From Orenia marismortui DSM 5156 (GTDB taxonomy: Bacteria > Bacillota > Halanaerobiia > Halobacteroidales > Halobacteroidaceae), in assembly GCF_000379025.1 (NCBI RefSeq), contig NZ_KB900623.1, positions 309,327 to 373,326 on the forward strand: 64,000 bases of DNA, read 5' to 3'. This document shows positions 9,018 to 16,653 of this stretch, piece by piece; the stretch's first letter is position 1; each line of letters starts with the position of its first letter. The notes beneath the pieces are model-generated. The model was given only the letters and a program-made list of their open reading frames with translations, was not told where the DNA came from and did not search any database. The position numbers and the translations under genes are program-made.

Positions 9018-9563
9018 ATGAAAAAGAAGATACTCCTAGGACTAGTAGTATTATTAGTATTAGCAGCTTTAAGTTTGTTCTTACTAGATTATTTTAAAGT
9101 TTTTACCATCGAGGATATAAAAAAGGCATCATTATCTAAGGTAGAAAGTATTCCAGCTGTAGATAAATATCTAGTCACTAAAAACGAAAATAAAGCATTA
9201 GAAGATCAAGTAAAAGAGCTTAAAGGAAATTTAGAAAAGTTGCAACAGCAGAATCAGAAATTATTTGAAGAATTAAAGACTAGAGATAATATTATATCTG
9301 AACAAAAAAATAATATTGCTGATTTGAATGCAAATATAAAAAATATTAAAACTGACAAGATCGCTTATGAAGAAAAAACAAAAAAATTAGCAGATGTATA
9401 TAGTGAAATGGACGCAGAAAAATCTGCTCAAATAATACCTAAGTTAAATGAAAAGTTGGCTATTGATATATTAAATCAGATAGATGAAGAAATAGTAGCA
9501 GAAATCTTATCTAGTATGGATAGTGGGATAGCTGCTGATATCTCAACAAGATTATCTTATTGA
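9018..9563 (+). CDS. MotE-like flagellar membrane protein (MgtE-N domain)
   Basis: It has 181 residues: an N-terminal membrane helix at about 5-25, a coiled coil (about 60-130), and a C-terminal helical domain (LADVYSEMDAEKSAQIIPKL onward) resembling the MgtE intracellular N domain. This architecture is found in MotE-type proteins, which sit between fliJ and fliK in many fla operons and in alphaproteobacteria act as a MotC/stator chaperone. AGGAGGAG precedes the ATG. An 84-base AT-rich gap separates it from fliJ. The role in Firmicutes is less clear; the name is from domain layout and position. Confidence 0.75.
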   Translation: MKKKILLGLVVLLVLAALSLFLLDYFKVFTIEDIKKASLSKVESIPAVDKYLVTKNENKALEDQVKELKGNLEKLQQQNQKLFEELKTRDNIISEQKNNIADLNANIKNIKTDKIAYEEKTKKLADVYSEMDAEKSAQIIPKLNEKLAIDILNQIDEEIVAEILSSMDSGIAADISTRLSY

Positions 9564-9577
9564 AAGGAGGTGAAAAG

Positions 9578-10921
9578 ATGACAGCTATGAATGCAGTTAT
9601 GAATACTAATCTTCAGTCTGCTCCAAAGTCAAATAATAAAAGGATTAAAGAAGAAGAGGGTAATAGTGATTTTGTAACTTCTCTTGAGAAAAAGATTGAT
9701 CAATCTTCTAAGAATAGTTCTGTAGACCAACAGCAAGAAAAAGCTGATATAGATGTAGATGAGAAAGATATTCAGAAGATAGAGAATTTGTTAAAGGGAG
9801 ATTTGGAGAAGGTAGATGAAGATGATTTAGAAAATATAGTTTCTATTTTAAATAAGATTATAAAACAATTAGATTTACCAAATGAGTCACTACAAGGTGT
9901 AAAAGTAGTAAGTGATGAAGTATCACAAAAATCAAAAGGTCACCTATTACTTCAAAATCCTTTAAAAGAATTAGAGCTTATAAAGGAAAGGTTAACTTCA
10001 TTATTAAAAAATAGCCAGACTAATGAAGGTAAAATCAATATAGGCAAAAACTTAGAAGGTGAATTATCTACTCTCAAAGAGTTGATTAGTAATTTGAAAG
10101 TTAAGGATATTAGTGATAGTACTTCTGAAAAACAAAGATTAATTCATCACAAAGCAATGAATCAATCTAGTATAGCTAAATTAAGTAGATATAATCAAAA
10201 TAAATTTAGATATAACACTAATGTAAGAAGTGAAGAAGAATCTATACATTTGAATAAAAAAGGAAATGTTGAAGGTAGTAAAATCCTAAATATAGAGACA
10301 AATGATAACAGATTATTGTCTGAAGGTTTAGAAGATGTTAAGACTAAGAATGCTGATAATTTAGTAAAAGATATAGATGTGAATATTAATCATAATATTC
10401 TAGCTAATGAGTCTGAGGTTTCTAATGGTATCAATAAACTTCAGTCTAACAAAGAGGTCAATTTTAAGAATATAGTTAGTCAGGTTAATGAGAAAATTGA
10501 TTTGACAACTGTTAATAAAGGTAAAGAAATTACTATTGAGCTAAAGCCAGAATCATTAGGTAGATTACATGTTAAAATTACTCTTGAAGAAGGACATTTA
10601 TCAACTAAAATTTTAGCTGAAAATGGACAAGTTAAAGAGCTATTAGAGGGTAATATATTCAAGTTGCGCGAGAGTTTAAGTCAGAAGGATTTACAAATTG
10701 AGACCCTAGATGTTTCTACAGCTTTTGATGGAGAAGATTTATCTCAAGCCTTTAGTGGAAATGAACACTCTGCATTTAATGAGGAGCAAAGCAAGAATAA
10801 TAGCGGAAAATTTAATTTGGATGATCTAGATGAATTAGCTTTAACAGTAGAAGACACTATTACTGAAGAAGCTAAAGGTGAAAATAATGGTTTAAATGAT
10901 AAATTGAATTATATTGTTTAG
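9578..10921 (+). CDS. fliK: FliK, hook-length control protein
   Basis: Secreted ruler that ends hook growth and switches export to filament substrates through FlhB. The start is ATG 9578, with a near-perfect AAAGGAGG at 9563-9570; codons back to 9560 are spurious. It has 447 residues. Residues 1-290 are low-complexity, polar and poorly conserved, as expected of a ruler. The C-terminal Flg_hook domain (about 300-400) contains ITIELKPESLGRLHVKITLE and KLRESLSQKDLQIETLDV. It is followed by an acidic tail. flgD is next. Confidence 0.9.
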   Translation: MTAMNAVMNTNLQSAPKSNNKRIKEEEGNSDFVTSLEKKIDQSSKNSSVDQQQEKADIDVDEKDIQKIENLLKGDLEKVDEDDLENIVSILNKIIKQLDLPNESLQGVKVVSDEVSQKSKGHLLLQNPLKELELIKERLTSLLKNSQTNEGKINIGKNLEGELSTLKELISNLKVKDISDSTSEKQRLIHHKAMNQSSIAKLSRYNQNKFRYNTNVRSEEESIHLNKKGNVEGSKILNIETNDNRLLSEGLEDVKTKNADNLVKDIDVNINHNILANESEVSNGINKLQSNKEVNFKNIVSQVNEKIDLTTVNKGKEITIELKPESLGRLHVKITLEEGHLSTKILAENGQVKELLEGNIFKLRESLSQKDLQIETLDVSTAFDGEDLSQAFSGNEHSAFNEEQSKNNSGKFNLDDLDELALTVEDTITEEAKGENNGLNDKLNYIV

Positions 10922-10936
10922 AAGGAGGGGGATAGA

Positions 10937-11395
10937 TTGAGTACAGTAGAAGGTACATCATATTCAAGTGTTGAAGATATTCGAAATTCTGGAAATGCTA
11001 CTACAAAAACTAATAAAAATGAGTTGACTACAGATGATTTTTTAAGTTTGTTAGTAACTGAATTACAATATCAAGATCCAACTGAGCCAATGGAAAACAG
11101 CCAAATGATGTCACAAATGACAGAATATACTTCTTTGCAGCAATCTGATCAATTGACTAAAACTATAGAAAACTTAAATACTAGCATATCTAGTCTTATA
11201 AATTATCAACAGTTTTCACAAGCAGGTCAATTAATAGGTAAAGAGGTTACTGTAGAACAGACAAATTCGGAAAGCGAAGAGGTAGAAACTATAACTGGAA
11301 AAATTGAAAAAGTAGATCTGTCTGATGGAAATATTAATGTTGTTATTGACGGTGAATCCTACTCAGTAGCTAATATACAAGAGATTTTGTCATAG
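10937..11395 (+). CDS. flgD: FlgD, hook cap/scaffold protein
   Basis: Caps the growing hook and is required for FlgE polymerisation. It has 152 residues, the short Firmicutes form. The conserved N-terminal region includes DDFLSLLVTELQYQDPTEPM followed by NSQMMSQMTEYTSLQQ. A TTG start at 10937 lies 9 bases after GGAGGGGG. The small C-terminal beta domain ends in YSVANIQEILS. It sits between fliK and the flagellar operon protein, as in Bacillus. Confidence 0.95.
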   Translation: MSTVEGTSYSSVEDIRNSGNATTKTNKNELTTDDFLSLLVTELQYQDPTEPMENSQMMSQMTEYTSLQQSDQLTKTIENLNTSISSLINYQQFSQAGQLIGKEVTVEQTNSESEEVETITGKIEKVDLSDGNINVVIDGESYSVANIQEILS

Positions 11396-11409
11396 AAGGA
11401 GGATTATGT

Positions 11410-11796
11410 ATGAATAAAATTTATTCAAATCGCTCCTTACATTTATCACAACAGTCTCATCGAAAATCTGATAATATTGATAAAAATAGTTCAAGTGATA
11501 GCTTTAAAGCTTTGCTGAAAAATAAATTGGATGATAATGATGGTTTGAAGTTATCCAAACATGCTGTTAAAAGACTGCGGTCAAGAAAGATAGGGTTTAC
11601 AAACCGAGATATTGATAAATTAGAAACAGCAATAGATAAGGCAAAGAGCAAGGGTGCTAAGGAGTCTTTAGTTTTAATTGATAACAATGCTTTTATTGTT
11701 AGTGTCAAAAATAATACTGTAATAACTGCAATGGATAAGGATAGTATGGAAGAAAATCTATTTACAAATATAGATAGTGCCATTGTGATGAAATAA
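11410..11796 (+). CDS. Flagellar operon protein (TIGR02530-like)
   Basis: This is a 128-residue protein of the family routinely found between flgD and flgE in Firmicutes fla operons. The recognisable part is residues 45-128: LSKHAVKRLRSRKIGFTNRD, then LVLIDNNAFIVSVKNNTVIT, and a final TNIDSAIVMK. The N-terminal 40 residues are polar and variable. The molecular role is not established; position suggests hook assembly or hook-gene regulation. AGGAGG precedes the ATG. Confidence 0.85.
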   Translation: MNKIYSNRSLHLSQQSHRKSDNIDKNSSSDSFKALLKNKLDDNDGLKLSKHAVKRLRSRKIGFTNRDIDKLETAIDKAKSKGAKESLVLIDNNAFIVSVKNNTVITAMDKDSMEENLFTNIDSAIVMK

Positions 11797-11925
11797 CTGG
11801 ACCCTAACGGGAGGTTATAATCGCTGATTGATAGAGGCGATAGAAGAATTTAATTTATAATTAAAAGTAAATATAGTTTTTGAATGATTTAAATTATTGC
11901 TTTAAAAACAAGGAGGTTTTGATAG
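11797..11925 (+). other. Gap before flgE with an unused GGGAGG and a small hairpin
   Basis: The 129-base gap holds GGGAGG at 11809-11814, followed only by very short frames (about 9-10 codons from TTG 11828), and a weak ATCGC/GCGAT hairpin near 11820-11841. The flgE ribosome site is AAGGAGG just before 11926. A leader peptide or decayed gene is possible but not supportable. Confidence 0.3.
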
Positions 11926-13248
11926 ATGTTAACTTCATTATATTCTGGAATATCAGGATTAAAAGCTCATACTAAAAAGCTTGATGTTATTGGTAATAAT
12001 ATTGCTAATGTAAATACTACTGGGTTTAAGAGTAGTAGTGTCAATTTTACAACTATGTTAAATCAAACTATCAAAGGGGCTACTTCTGCCCAAGATGGAC
12101 GTGGAGGTACTAACCCTCAACAGGTAGGATTAGGGGTTACAATAGGTAGTATTGATCAAAATATGAGTGGAGGAAGCTTACAATCTACTGGTGTTACTAC
12201 AGACTTAGCAATTGAAGGTGATGGGTTCTTCGTCTTAGAGAACGGAGGTAGCAGTTTATATACTAGATCTGGTGCTACTACATTTGATGAAGATGGTAAT
12301 CTGGTTAATTCTGCCAATGGACTTTATGTACAAGGTTGGATGGCTGGTGCTGACGTAGATGGAGATGGTAAAAAAGATGTCGATACTAATGGTGATTTAG
12401 AAGCAATATCATTAACTTCATCGATGCCAGCTAGAGCCAGTGAAAAGATTAATTGTACTGGTAATTTAGATGCTAGTGCAGAAATAGATGATAACCATAC
12501 TACTTCAATTTCTGTTTATGATTCTCTAGGAACTAAACATACTGTTGAATTAGAGTTTAAAAAAGTTGCTAATAATGATTGGAGTTATACAGTAACTAAT
12601 GTTGATGGTGCTAATATTGACAGTGGAGATACAGGAACTATTCGTTTTGATACTAATGGAGATGTTCAAGGGATAGATGCTGGTAATACTGGTACCTTTA
12701 CTAATTTAGATGGTGACGGAAATGGCAATATTACTGATGCAGAATTAAAGGCTGCTTTGCCTAAGTTAGAGGTTAGTCCGACTGGAGGAGCAGCACTTAA
12801 TCAAACTATTACTCTTGATTTTAGTGAAATAACCCAATATGGTGATGTTGCTATGAGTGCTAAAGCAGAAACTGCAGATGGTTATGCTGCAGGTGAACTA
12901 GAAGGTATTACTATTGATAGCGCTGGAGTAATAACTGGTTCTTATAAGAATGGTCAGCTTGAGACTATAGGGCAAATAGCAATGGCCACTTTTAATAACC
13001 CTGCTGGTTTAAGCCAAGAGGCAGGTACTATGTATGCAGAATCTAATAACTCAGGTCAGCCTGTAATTAGTACAGCAGGTGTAGGAAATGCTGGAGTTAT
13101 TAAACCAAGTAACTTAGAAATGTCTAATGTTGATTTGTCTAAAGAACTTACTGAAATGATTACTACTCAACGTGGATTTCAAGCTAACTCAAAGATAATT
13201 ACAACAGGAGATCAAATATTAGAGCAATTAGTAAATCTTAAAAGATAA
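11926..13248 (+). CDS. flgE: FlgE, flagellar hook protein with EF-hand-like loops
   Basis: Major hook subunit, 440 residues. The N-terminal rod/hook motif SGISGLKAHTKKLDVIGNNI and the C-terminal helix (MSNVDLSKELTEMITTQRGF, then IITTGDQILEQLVNLKR) are standard. Internal motifs TDLAIEGDGFFVLE and the FlgE D2 core are present. Two inserted acidic segments stand out. Residues 143-151 read DVDGDGKKD. Residues 262-273 read DGDGNGNITDAE, which fits a complete EF-hand loop (D1, D3, N5, G6, I8, E12). Such loops could bind calcium in the external hook domain. A strong hairpin follows the gene. Confidence 0.95.
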   Translation: MLTSLYSGISGLKAHTKKLDVIGNNIANVNTTGFKSSSVNFTTMLNQTIKGATSAQDGRGGTNPQQVGLGVTIGSIDQNMSGGSLQSTGVTTDLAIEGDGFFVLENGGSSLYTRSGATTFDEDGNLVNSANGLYVQGWMAGADVDGDGKKDVDTNGDLEAISLTSSMPARASEKINCTGNLDASAEIDDNHTTSISVYDSLGTKHTVELEFKKVANNDWSYTVTNVDGANIDSGDTGTIRFDTNGDVQGIDAGNTGTFTNLDGDGNGNITDAELKAALPKLEVSPTGGAALNQTITLDFSEITQYGDVAMSAKAETADGYAAGELEGITIDSAGVITGSYKNGQLETIGQIAMATFNNPAGLSQEAGTMYAESNNSGQPVISTAGVGNAGVIKPSNLEMSNVDLSKELTEMITTQRGFQANSKIITTGDQILEQLVNLKR

Positions 13249-13263
13249 ATTATTTTCATTTAA

Positions 13264-13305
13264 ATCAATGAGTAAAGGGATTAATCCCTTTACTCCTAAA
13301 TTGAT
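13264..13305 (+). terminator. Perfect hairpin after flgE without a T tract
   Basis: The 26-nt sequence 13270-13295 is a perfect palindrome (GAGTAAAGGGATT and its complement), extended by flanking ATCAAT/ATTGAT. No U run follows and the operon continues, so it may be a leaky terminator or an mRNA 3'-end stabiliser that raises flgE over downstream genes. Confidence 0.55.
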
Positions 13306-13363
13306 ATAAACTAAGAATTTTATGGTTTATTTGCTGTTTTATATTAGATTAATAAAGGGTGTG

Positions 13364-13561
13364 GTGATTATTATAGAAGTAACTAGGTTAAATGATTCTA
13401 AGTTAGTTATAAATGCAGAGTTAATTGAGACTATAGAATCAACGCCTGATACAGTAATTACATTAACTACTAATCATAGATTGATAGTTAAAGAAGATAT
13501 TGATGAAGTGGTTGAAAAAGTAATAGCCTACAAAAGAAAGGTTGCTTTTCAGCCAGAATAA
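13364..13561 (+). CDS. FlbD/SwrD family small flagellar protein
   Basis: Small protein (about 63-65 residues) with the family opening EVTRLNDSKLVINAELIETI and TVITLTTNHRLIVKEDIDE. In Bacillus subtilis the homologue SwrD (YlzI) increases motor power; here it lies directly before motA-motB. The frame is open from 13322 but the extra N-terminus is not conserved. AAAGGG at 13354-13359 fits GTG 13364 (4 bases) poorly, and ATT 13367 or 13370 by distance. Homologues begin MI-[EK]-VTRLN, so a rare ATT start at 13370 is conceivable. Confidence 0.85.
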   Translation: MIIIEVTRLNDSKLVINAELIETIESTPDTVITLTTNHRLIVKEDIDEVVEKVIAYKRKVAFQPE

Positions 13562-13576
13562 AAGTGAGGTGACAGA

Positions 13577-14362
13577 ATGGATTTAGCATCAATTGTTGGA
13601 TTATTATTGGCAACAGTATTAGTTTTAGCTGGTATGTTTGGCCAAGGGAATATTATGATGTTCATTGATCCTTTCTCTATGTTAATTGTTTTTGGAGGAA
13701 CGATAGGAGGAGTTATTTTATCTTATTCCTTTAAGCAGCTAAAAAATGCTGTAGCAGCAATGAAAATTGTATTTTCAGATAAGGATAATGAAGCATCAGG
13801 TATCATTTCTATTTTGGTAAGTTTTGCAGAGAAAGCTAGAAGAGAAGGGTTATTAGCTCTAGAAGAAGAAGTATATGAGTTAGATGATGATTTTTTGAAG
13901 AAAGGGGTTCAATTAATTGTTGATGGTACTGATCCTCAGTTAGTAAAAAGTATTATGGAAACAGAGCTTAATTTTTTAGAAGAAAGACATTCAATTAATA
14001 AAGGTGTCTTTGATAAAGGTGCTGAATTATCTCCAGCCTTTGGTATGATAGGTACCTTAATTGGATTGATTGGTATGTTAGCTAACTTAGATGACCCTGG
14101 ATCATTGGGTGCAGGTATGTCTGTAGCCTTAATTACTACCTTATATGGATCTATGATGGCTAATATGATATTTATTCCTGTTGCCGAAAAATTAAGGATA
14201 AAAAGTGAGGAAGAAATTTTATCTAAAGAAGTAATGATTGAAGGTATTTTATCAATTCAAGCTGGGGAGAATCCAAGAATTGTAGAAGAAAAACTTAAAG
14301 CTTTCTTATCACCAAGCTCAAGAAGTGGGATTAGCGCTGAAGAAGAGGCTGGTGAATATTAA
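13577..14362 (+). CDS. motA: MotA/PomA-family stator protein, probably Na+-type
   Basis: Membrane stator subunit that, with MotB, conducts ions and pushes on FliG. It has 261 residues with four membrane helices (about 5-25, 33-52, 152-172, 183-205) and the large cytoplasmic loop between helices 2 and 3. The N-terminus (MDLASIVGLL, then MFIDPFSMLIVFGGT) resembles PomA of sodium-driven motors more than proton-type MotA. AGGTGACAG precedes the ATG. Its last base is the first base of motB. Confidence 0.93.
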   Translation: MDLASIVGLLLATVLVLAGMFGQGNIMMFIDPFSMLIVFGGTIGGVILSYSFKQLKNAVAAMKIVFSDKDNEASGIISILVSFAEKARREGLLALEEEVYELDDDFLKKGVQLIVDGTDPQLVKSIMETELNFLEERHSINKGVFDKGAELSPAFGMIGTLIGLIGMLANLDDPGSLGAGMSVALITTLYGSMMANMIFIPVAEKLRIKSEEEILSKEVMIEGILSIQAGENPRIVEEKLKAFLSPSSRSGISAEEEAGEY

Positions 14363-15087
14363 TGGCACGCCAAAAGAAGAGTAAAAATGATGATGGTGGA
14401 GGCGCTGGCTGGCTAGCTACCTATGGAGATATGATGACCTTATTACTATGTTTCTTTGTATTATTATATTCTTTTTCTAGTATAGACGCTGAAAAATTTA
14501 GAATGATGATGGATGGGCTGCAAGGGAAGTTAGGAGTTTTAACTGGAGGAAAAACTATATCTTCTGCTGAATTAATAGAATCAGGTTTAGACGCTAATAG
14601 TCCCAGTTATAGACAGCTTAGTAATATGCAGAACACTATTTCACAATATATTGATAAGCAAGGACTACAAGATGATATTAAGTTGGAAATTACCGATAGA
14701 GGTTTAACTATTCGTTTTAGTGGAAAGATATTATTTGATTTGGGTAGGGCAGAGATTAAAAATAATGGTCAAGGAATTTTAGATAATATTGCTGGATTTA
14801 TCAAAAGTATGCCTAATAGTATAGTAGTAGAAGGTCATACTGATAATTGGCCTATTAGTAATTCACAGTTTCCTTCCAACTGGGAATTGTCTACCACAAG
14901 AGCAACTAATGTAATAAGGTACTTTATAGAAGAAGGGAATATTAATCCTGCACGACTATCTGCAGCAGGATATTCCAAATATAAACCGATCAAGTCTAAC
15001 AATACTAAAGAGAATAGAGCTATTAACCGTCGAGTTGATGTGATAATTTTAAGGATGGACCAGAAGGAGGGAATTATTAATGAGTGA
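14362..15087 (+). CDS. motB: MotB/PomB-family stator protein, probably Na+-type
   Basis: It has 241 residues. A single membrane helix at about 16-42 carries the ion-binding aspartate D23 (ATYGDMMTLL). It is followed by LLCFFVLLYSFSSID, close to the LMCFFVLL segment of sodium-type PomB. The C-terminal OmpA-like peptidoglycan-binding domain (about 110-235) contains VEGHTDNWP, NWELSTTRATNVI and NRRVDVIIL. The ATG at 14362 overlaps the motA stop by one base. Sodium coupling is inferred from these similarities and the suspected halophilic host. Confidence 0.94.
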   Translation: MARQKKSKNDDGGGAGWLATYGDMMTLLLCFFVLLYSFSSIDAEKFRMMMDGLQGKLGVLTGGKTISSAELIESGLDANSPSYRQLSNMQNTISQYIDKQGLQDDIKLEITDRGLTIRFSGKILFDLGRAEIKNNGQGILDNIAGFIKSMPNSIVVEGHTDNWPISNSQFPSNWELSTTRATNVIRYFIEEGNINPARLSAAGYSKYKPIKSNNTKENRAINRRVDVIILRMDQKEGIINE

Positions 15088-15520
15088 TGAGAAGAAAGGT
15101 TTGAATTTGATAATAGTAGTTGTTTTAACTGTATTATTAGCTACAGGATCTTCTTATTTTATGTTTACTAAATTAGGAGGAATGAATAATAACAAAGAAG
15201 AAGTGAATAAAGCATCTAAAGAATTAGGACCGACTACATCTATAGGTGAATTTTTAGTTAATTTAGCTGATGGTAGAAGATTTATCAAAGTTAATATTAC
15301 TTTAGAAGTTAGTAATGATGAGGTTGTTAGTGAAATAGGAGAAAGAACACCACAAGTCAGAGATGCTATTATATCTATTTTAAGAAATAAAGATACTAAA
15401 AATATTAATTCAAATGATGGAGTTAGAAAGTTAAGAATGGAGATTATGGATCAAATTAATCAGAATTTATTAAAGGGGAAAATAACAAATGTCTTCTTTA
15501 CTGAATTTGTTGTTCAATAA
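15080..15520 (+). CDS. fliL: FliL, stator-associated membrane protein
   Basis: Single-pass membrane protein around the stator that modulates motor torque. It has 146 residues. A membrane helix covers about 10-29. The periplasmic domain contains TTSIGEFLVNLADGRRFIKV and ends with the hallmark NVFFTEFVVQ. It overlaps the motB end by 8 bases, with GAAGGAGGG inside motB as ribosome site. Confidence 0.95.
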   Translation: MSDEKKGLNLIIVVVLTVLLATGSSYFMFTKLGGMNNNKEEVNKASKELGPTTSIGEFLVNLADGRRFIKVNITLEVSNDEVVSEIGERTPQVRDAIISILRNKDTKNINSNDGVRKLRMEIMDQINQNLLKGKITNVFFTEFVVQ

Positions 15521-15587
15521 TATACTTATATAAAAAGAATGGACTAATTATAATTTTGATATATTTTATAAAAGTAGAGTTGAATTA

Positions 15588-15627
15588 TTAATTAATAATT
15601 AAATTTGCAAATTTAATTATTAATTAA
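15588..15627 (+). repeat. 40-nt perfect AT-rich palindrome before fliM
   Basis: Bases 15588-15607 and 15608-15627 are exact reverse complements, centred on TTTGCAAA, with no mismatch. It lies in the 122-base fliL-fliM gap, the largest gap between flgE and sigD apart from the gene start regions, and ends about 6 bases before the fliM ribosome site GGGGG. It could be an RNA hairpin controlling fliM translation, a processing site, or a DNA operator. Confidence 0.75.
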
Positions 15628-15642
15628 GTAGGGGGAAAAATT

Positions 15643-16653
15643 ATGTCATCAAATAGAGTTTTATCCCAAAATGAAATAGATTCATTATTAGATGCATTAT
15701 CATCGGGTGAGATGGAAGCAGATGAATTAAAAGATCAAGAAGATGAACTAGTAGAAGCCTATGATTTTAAGCATCCTAACAAATTATCTAAAGACCAATT
15801 AAGAACTTTAAGGATGGTTTATGAGGGTTTTGCAAGACTATTAAGTACTAGTATTTCTACTCAATTAAGAACAATGACCAAAGTTGAACTTACATCAATT
15901 GATCAATTATCTTATGAGGAATTTATTAGTTCTTTACCTCAACCAACTATTTTATCAGTTTGTGATTTCTATCCTCTACATGGAGAATTTCTTATTGAGA
16001 TTAACCCTAAAATAGGATATGCTATTATTGAACGTTTTTTTGGTGGAGATGCAGGTGATAGTTCAGGTACACTTAGAGAGTTCACTGATATTGAAGAAGT
16101 AGTATTGAAGAAGATTAATAAGACCATTTTGGATAGTTTTAGTGAATCATGGGAAAATGTTGTAGATTTAAGACCGAGAGTGAAAGAATTAGAATCTAAT
16201 CCACAATTCACCCAGATTGTTCCTAATAATGATATGGTTATATTAGCTACTTTTGAAGCAAACATTGGTAAGGTTGATGGTTTAATCAATATAAGTATTC
16301 CTTATATTGTTTTAGAACCGATTGTTTCTAAATTAAGTGCCCAGTATTGGTTCTCTTCAACTAGAAAGGATTCTGCAGCCGAAAGCTTAAGCAAGATCAA
16401 GAAAAGACTTGGTAAGGCTAAGTTGCCTGTTGAAGCTGAATTAGGAAAAGCCAATATAAAGATTGCTCAATTGTTACAGTTGACTACTGGTGATGTAATA
16501 AAGTTAGATAATAAAGTCAGCGACAACTTATCACTATATATAAATAAAAAAGAGAAATTTTTAGTAAAGCCTGGTAAGTGCGGAAGTAAATTAGCGGTTG
16601 AAATTACTTCTGCTATTTCTGAAGATGAGTGGGAGGATGAAGACGATGAATGA
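15643..16653 (+). CDS. fliM: FliM, C-ring switch protein
   Basis: Switch component that binds CheY-P. It has 336 residues. The N-terminal CheY-binding segment is intact (VLSQNEIDSLLDAL, about residues 5-18). The middle CheC-like domain runs about 45-230 and includes the fold motif LRTLRMVYEGFARLLSTSIS and IERFFGGDAG. The C-terminal SpoA/FliN-like domain is at about 250-325. The retained CheY-binding peptide implies that a CheY exists elsewhere in the genome, as none is in this operon. It overlaps fliY by 8 bases. Confidence 0.96.
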   Translation: MSSNRVLSQNEIDSLLDALSSGEMEADELKDQEDELVEAYDFKHPNKLSKDQLRTLRMVYEGFARLLSTSISTQLRTMTKVELTSIDQLSYEEFISSLPQPTILSVCDFYPLHGEFLIEINPKIGYAIIERFFGGDAGDSSGTLREFTDIEEVVLKKINKTILDSFSESWENVVDLRPRVKELESNPQFTQIVPNNDMVILATFEANIGKVDGLINISIPYIVLEPIVSKLSAQYWFSSTRKDSAAESLSKIKKRLGKAKLPVEAELGKANIKIAQLLQLTTGDVIKLDNKVSDNLSLYINKKEKFLVKPGKCGSKLAVEITSAISEDEWEDEDDE

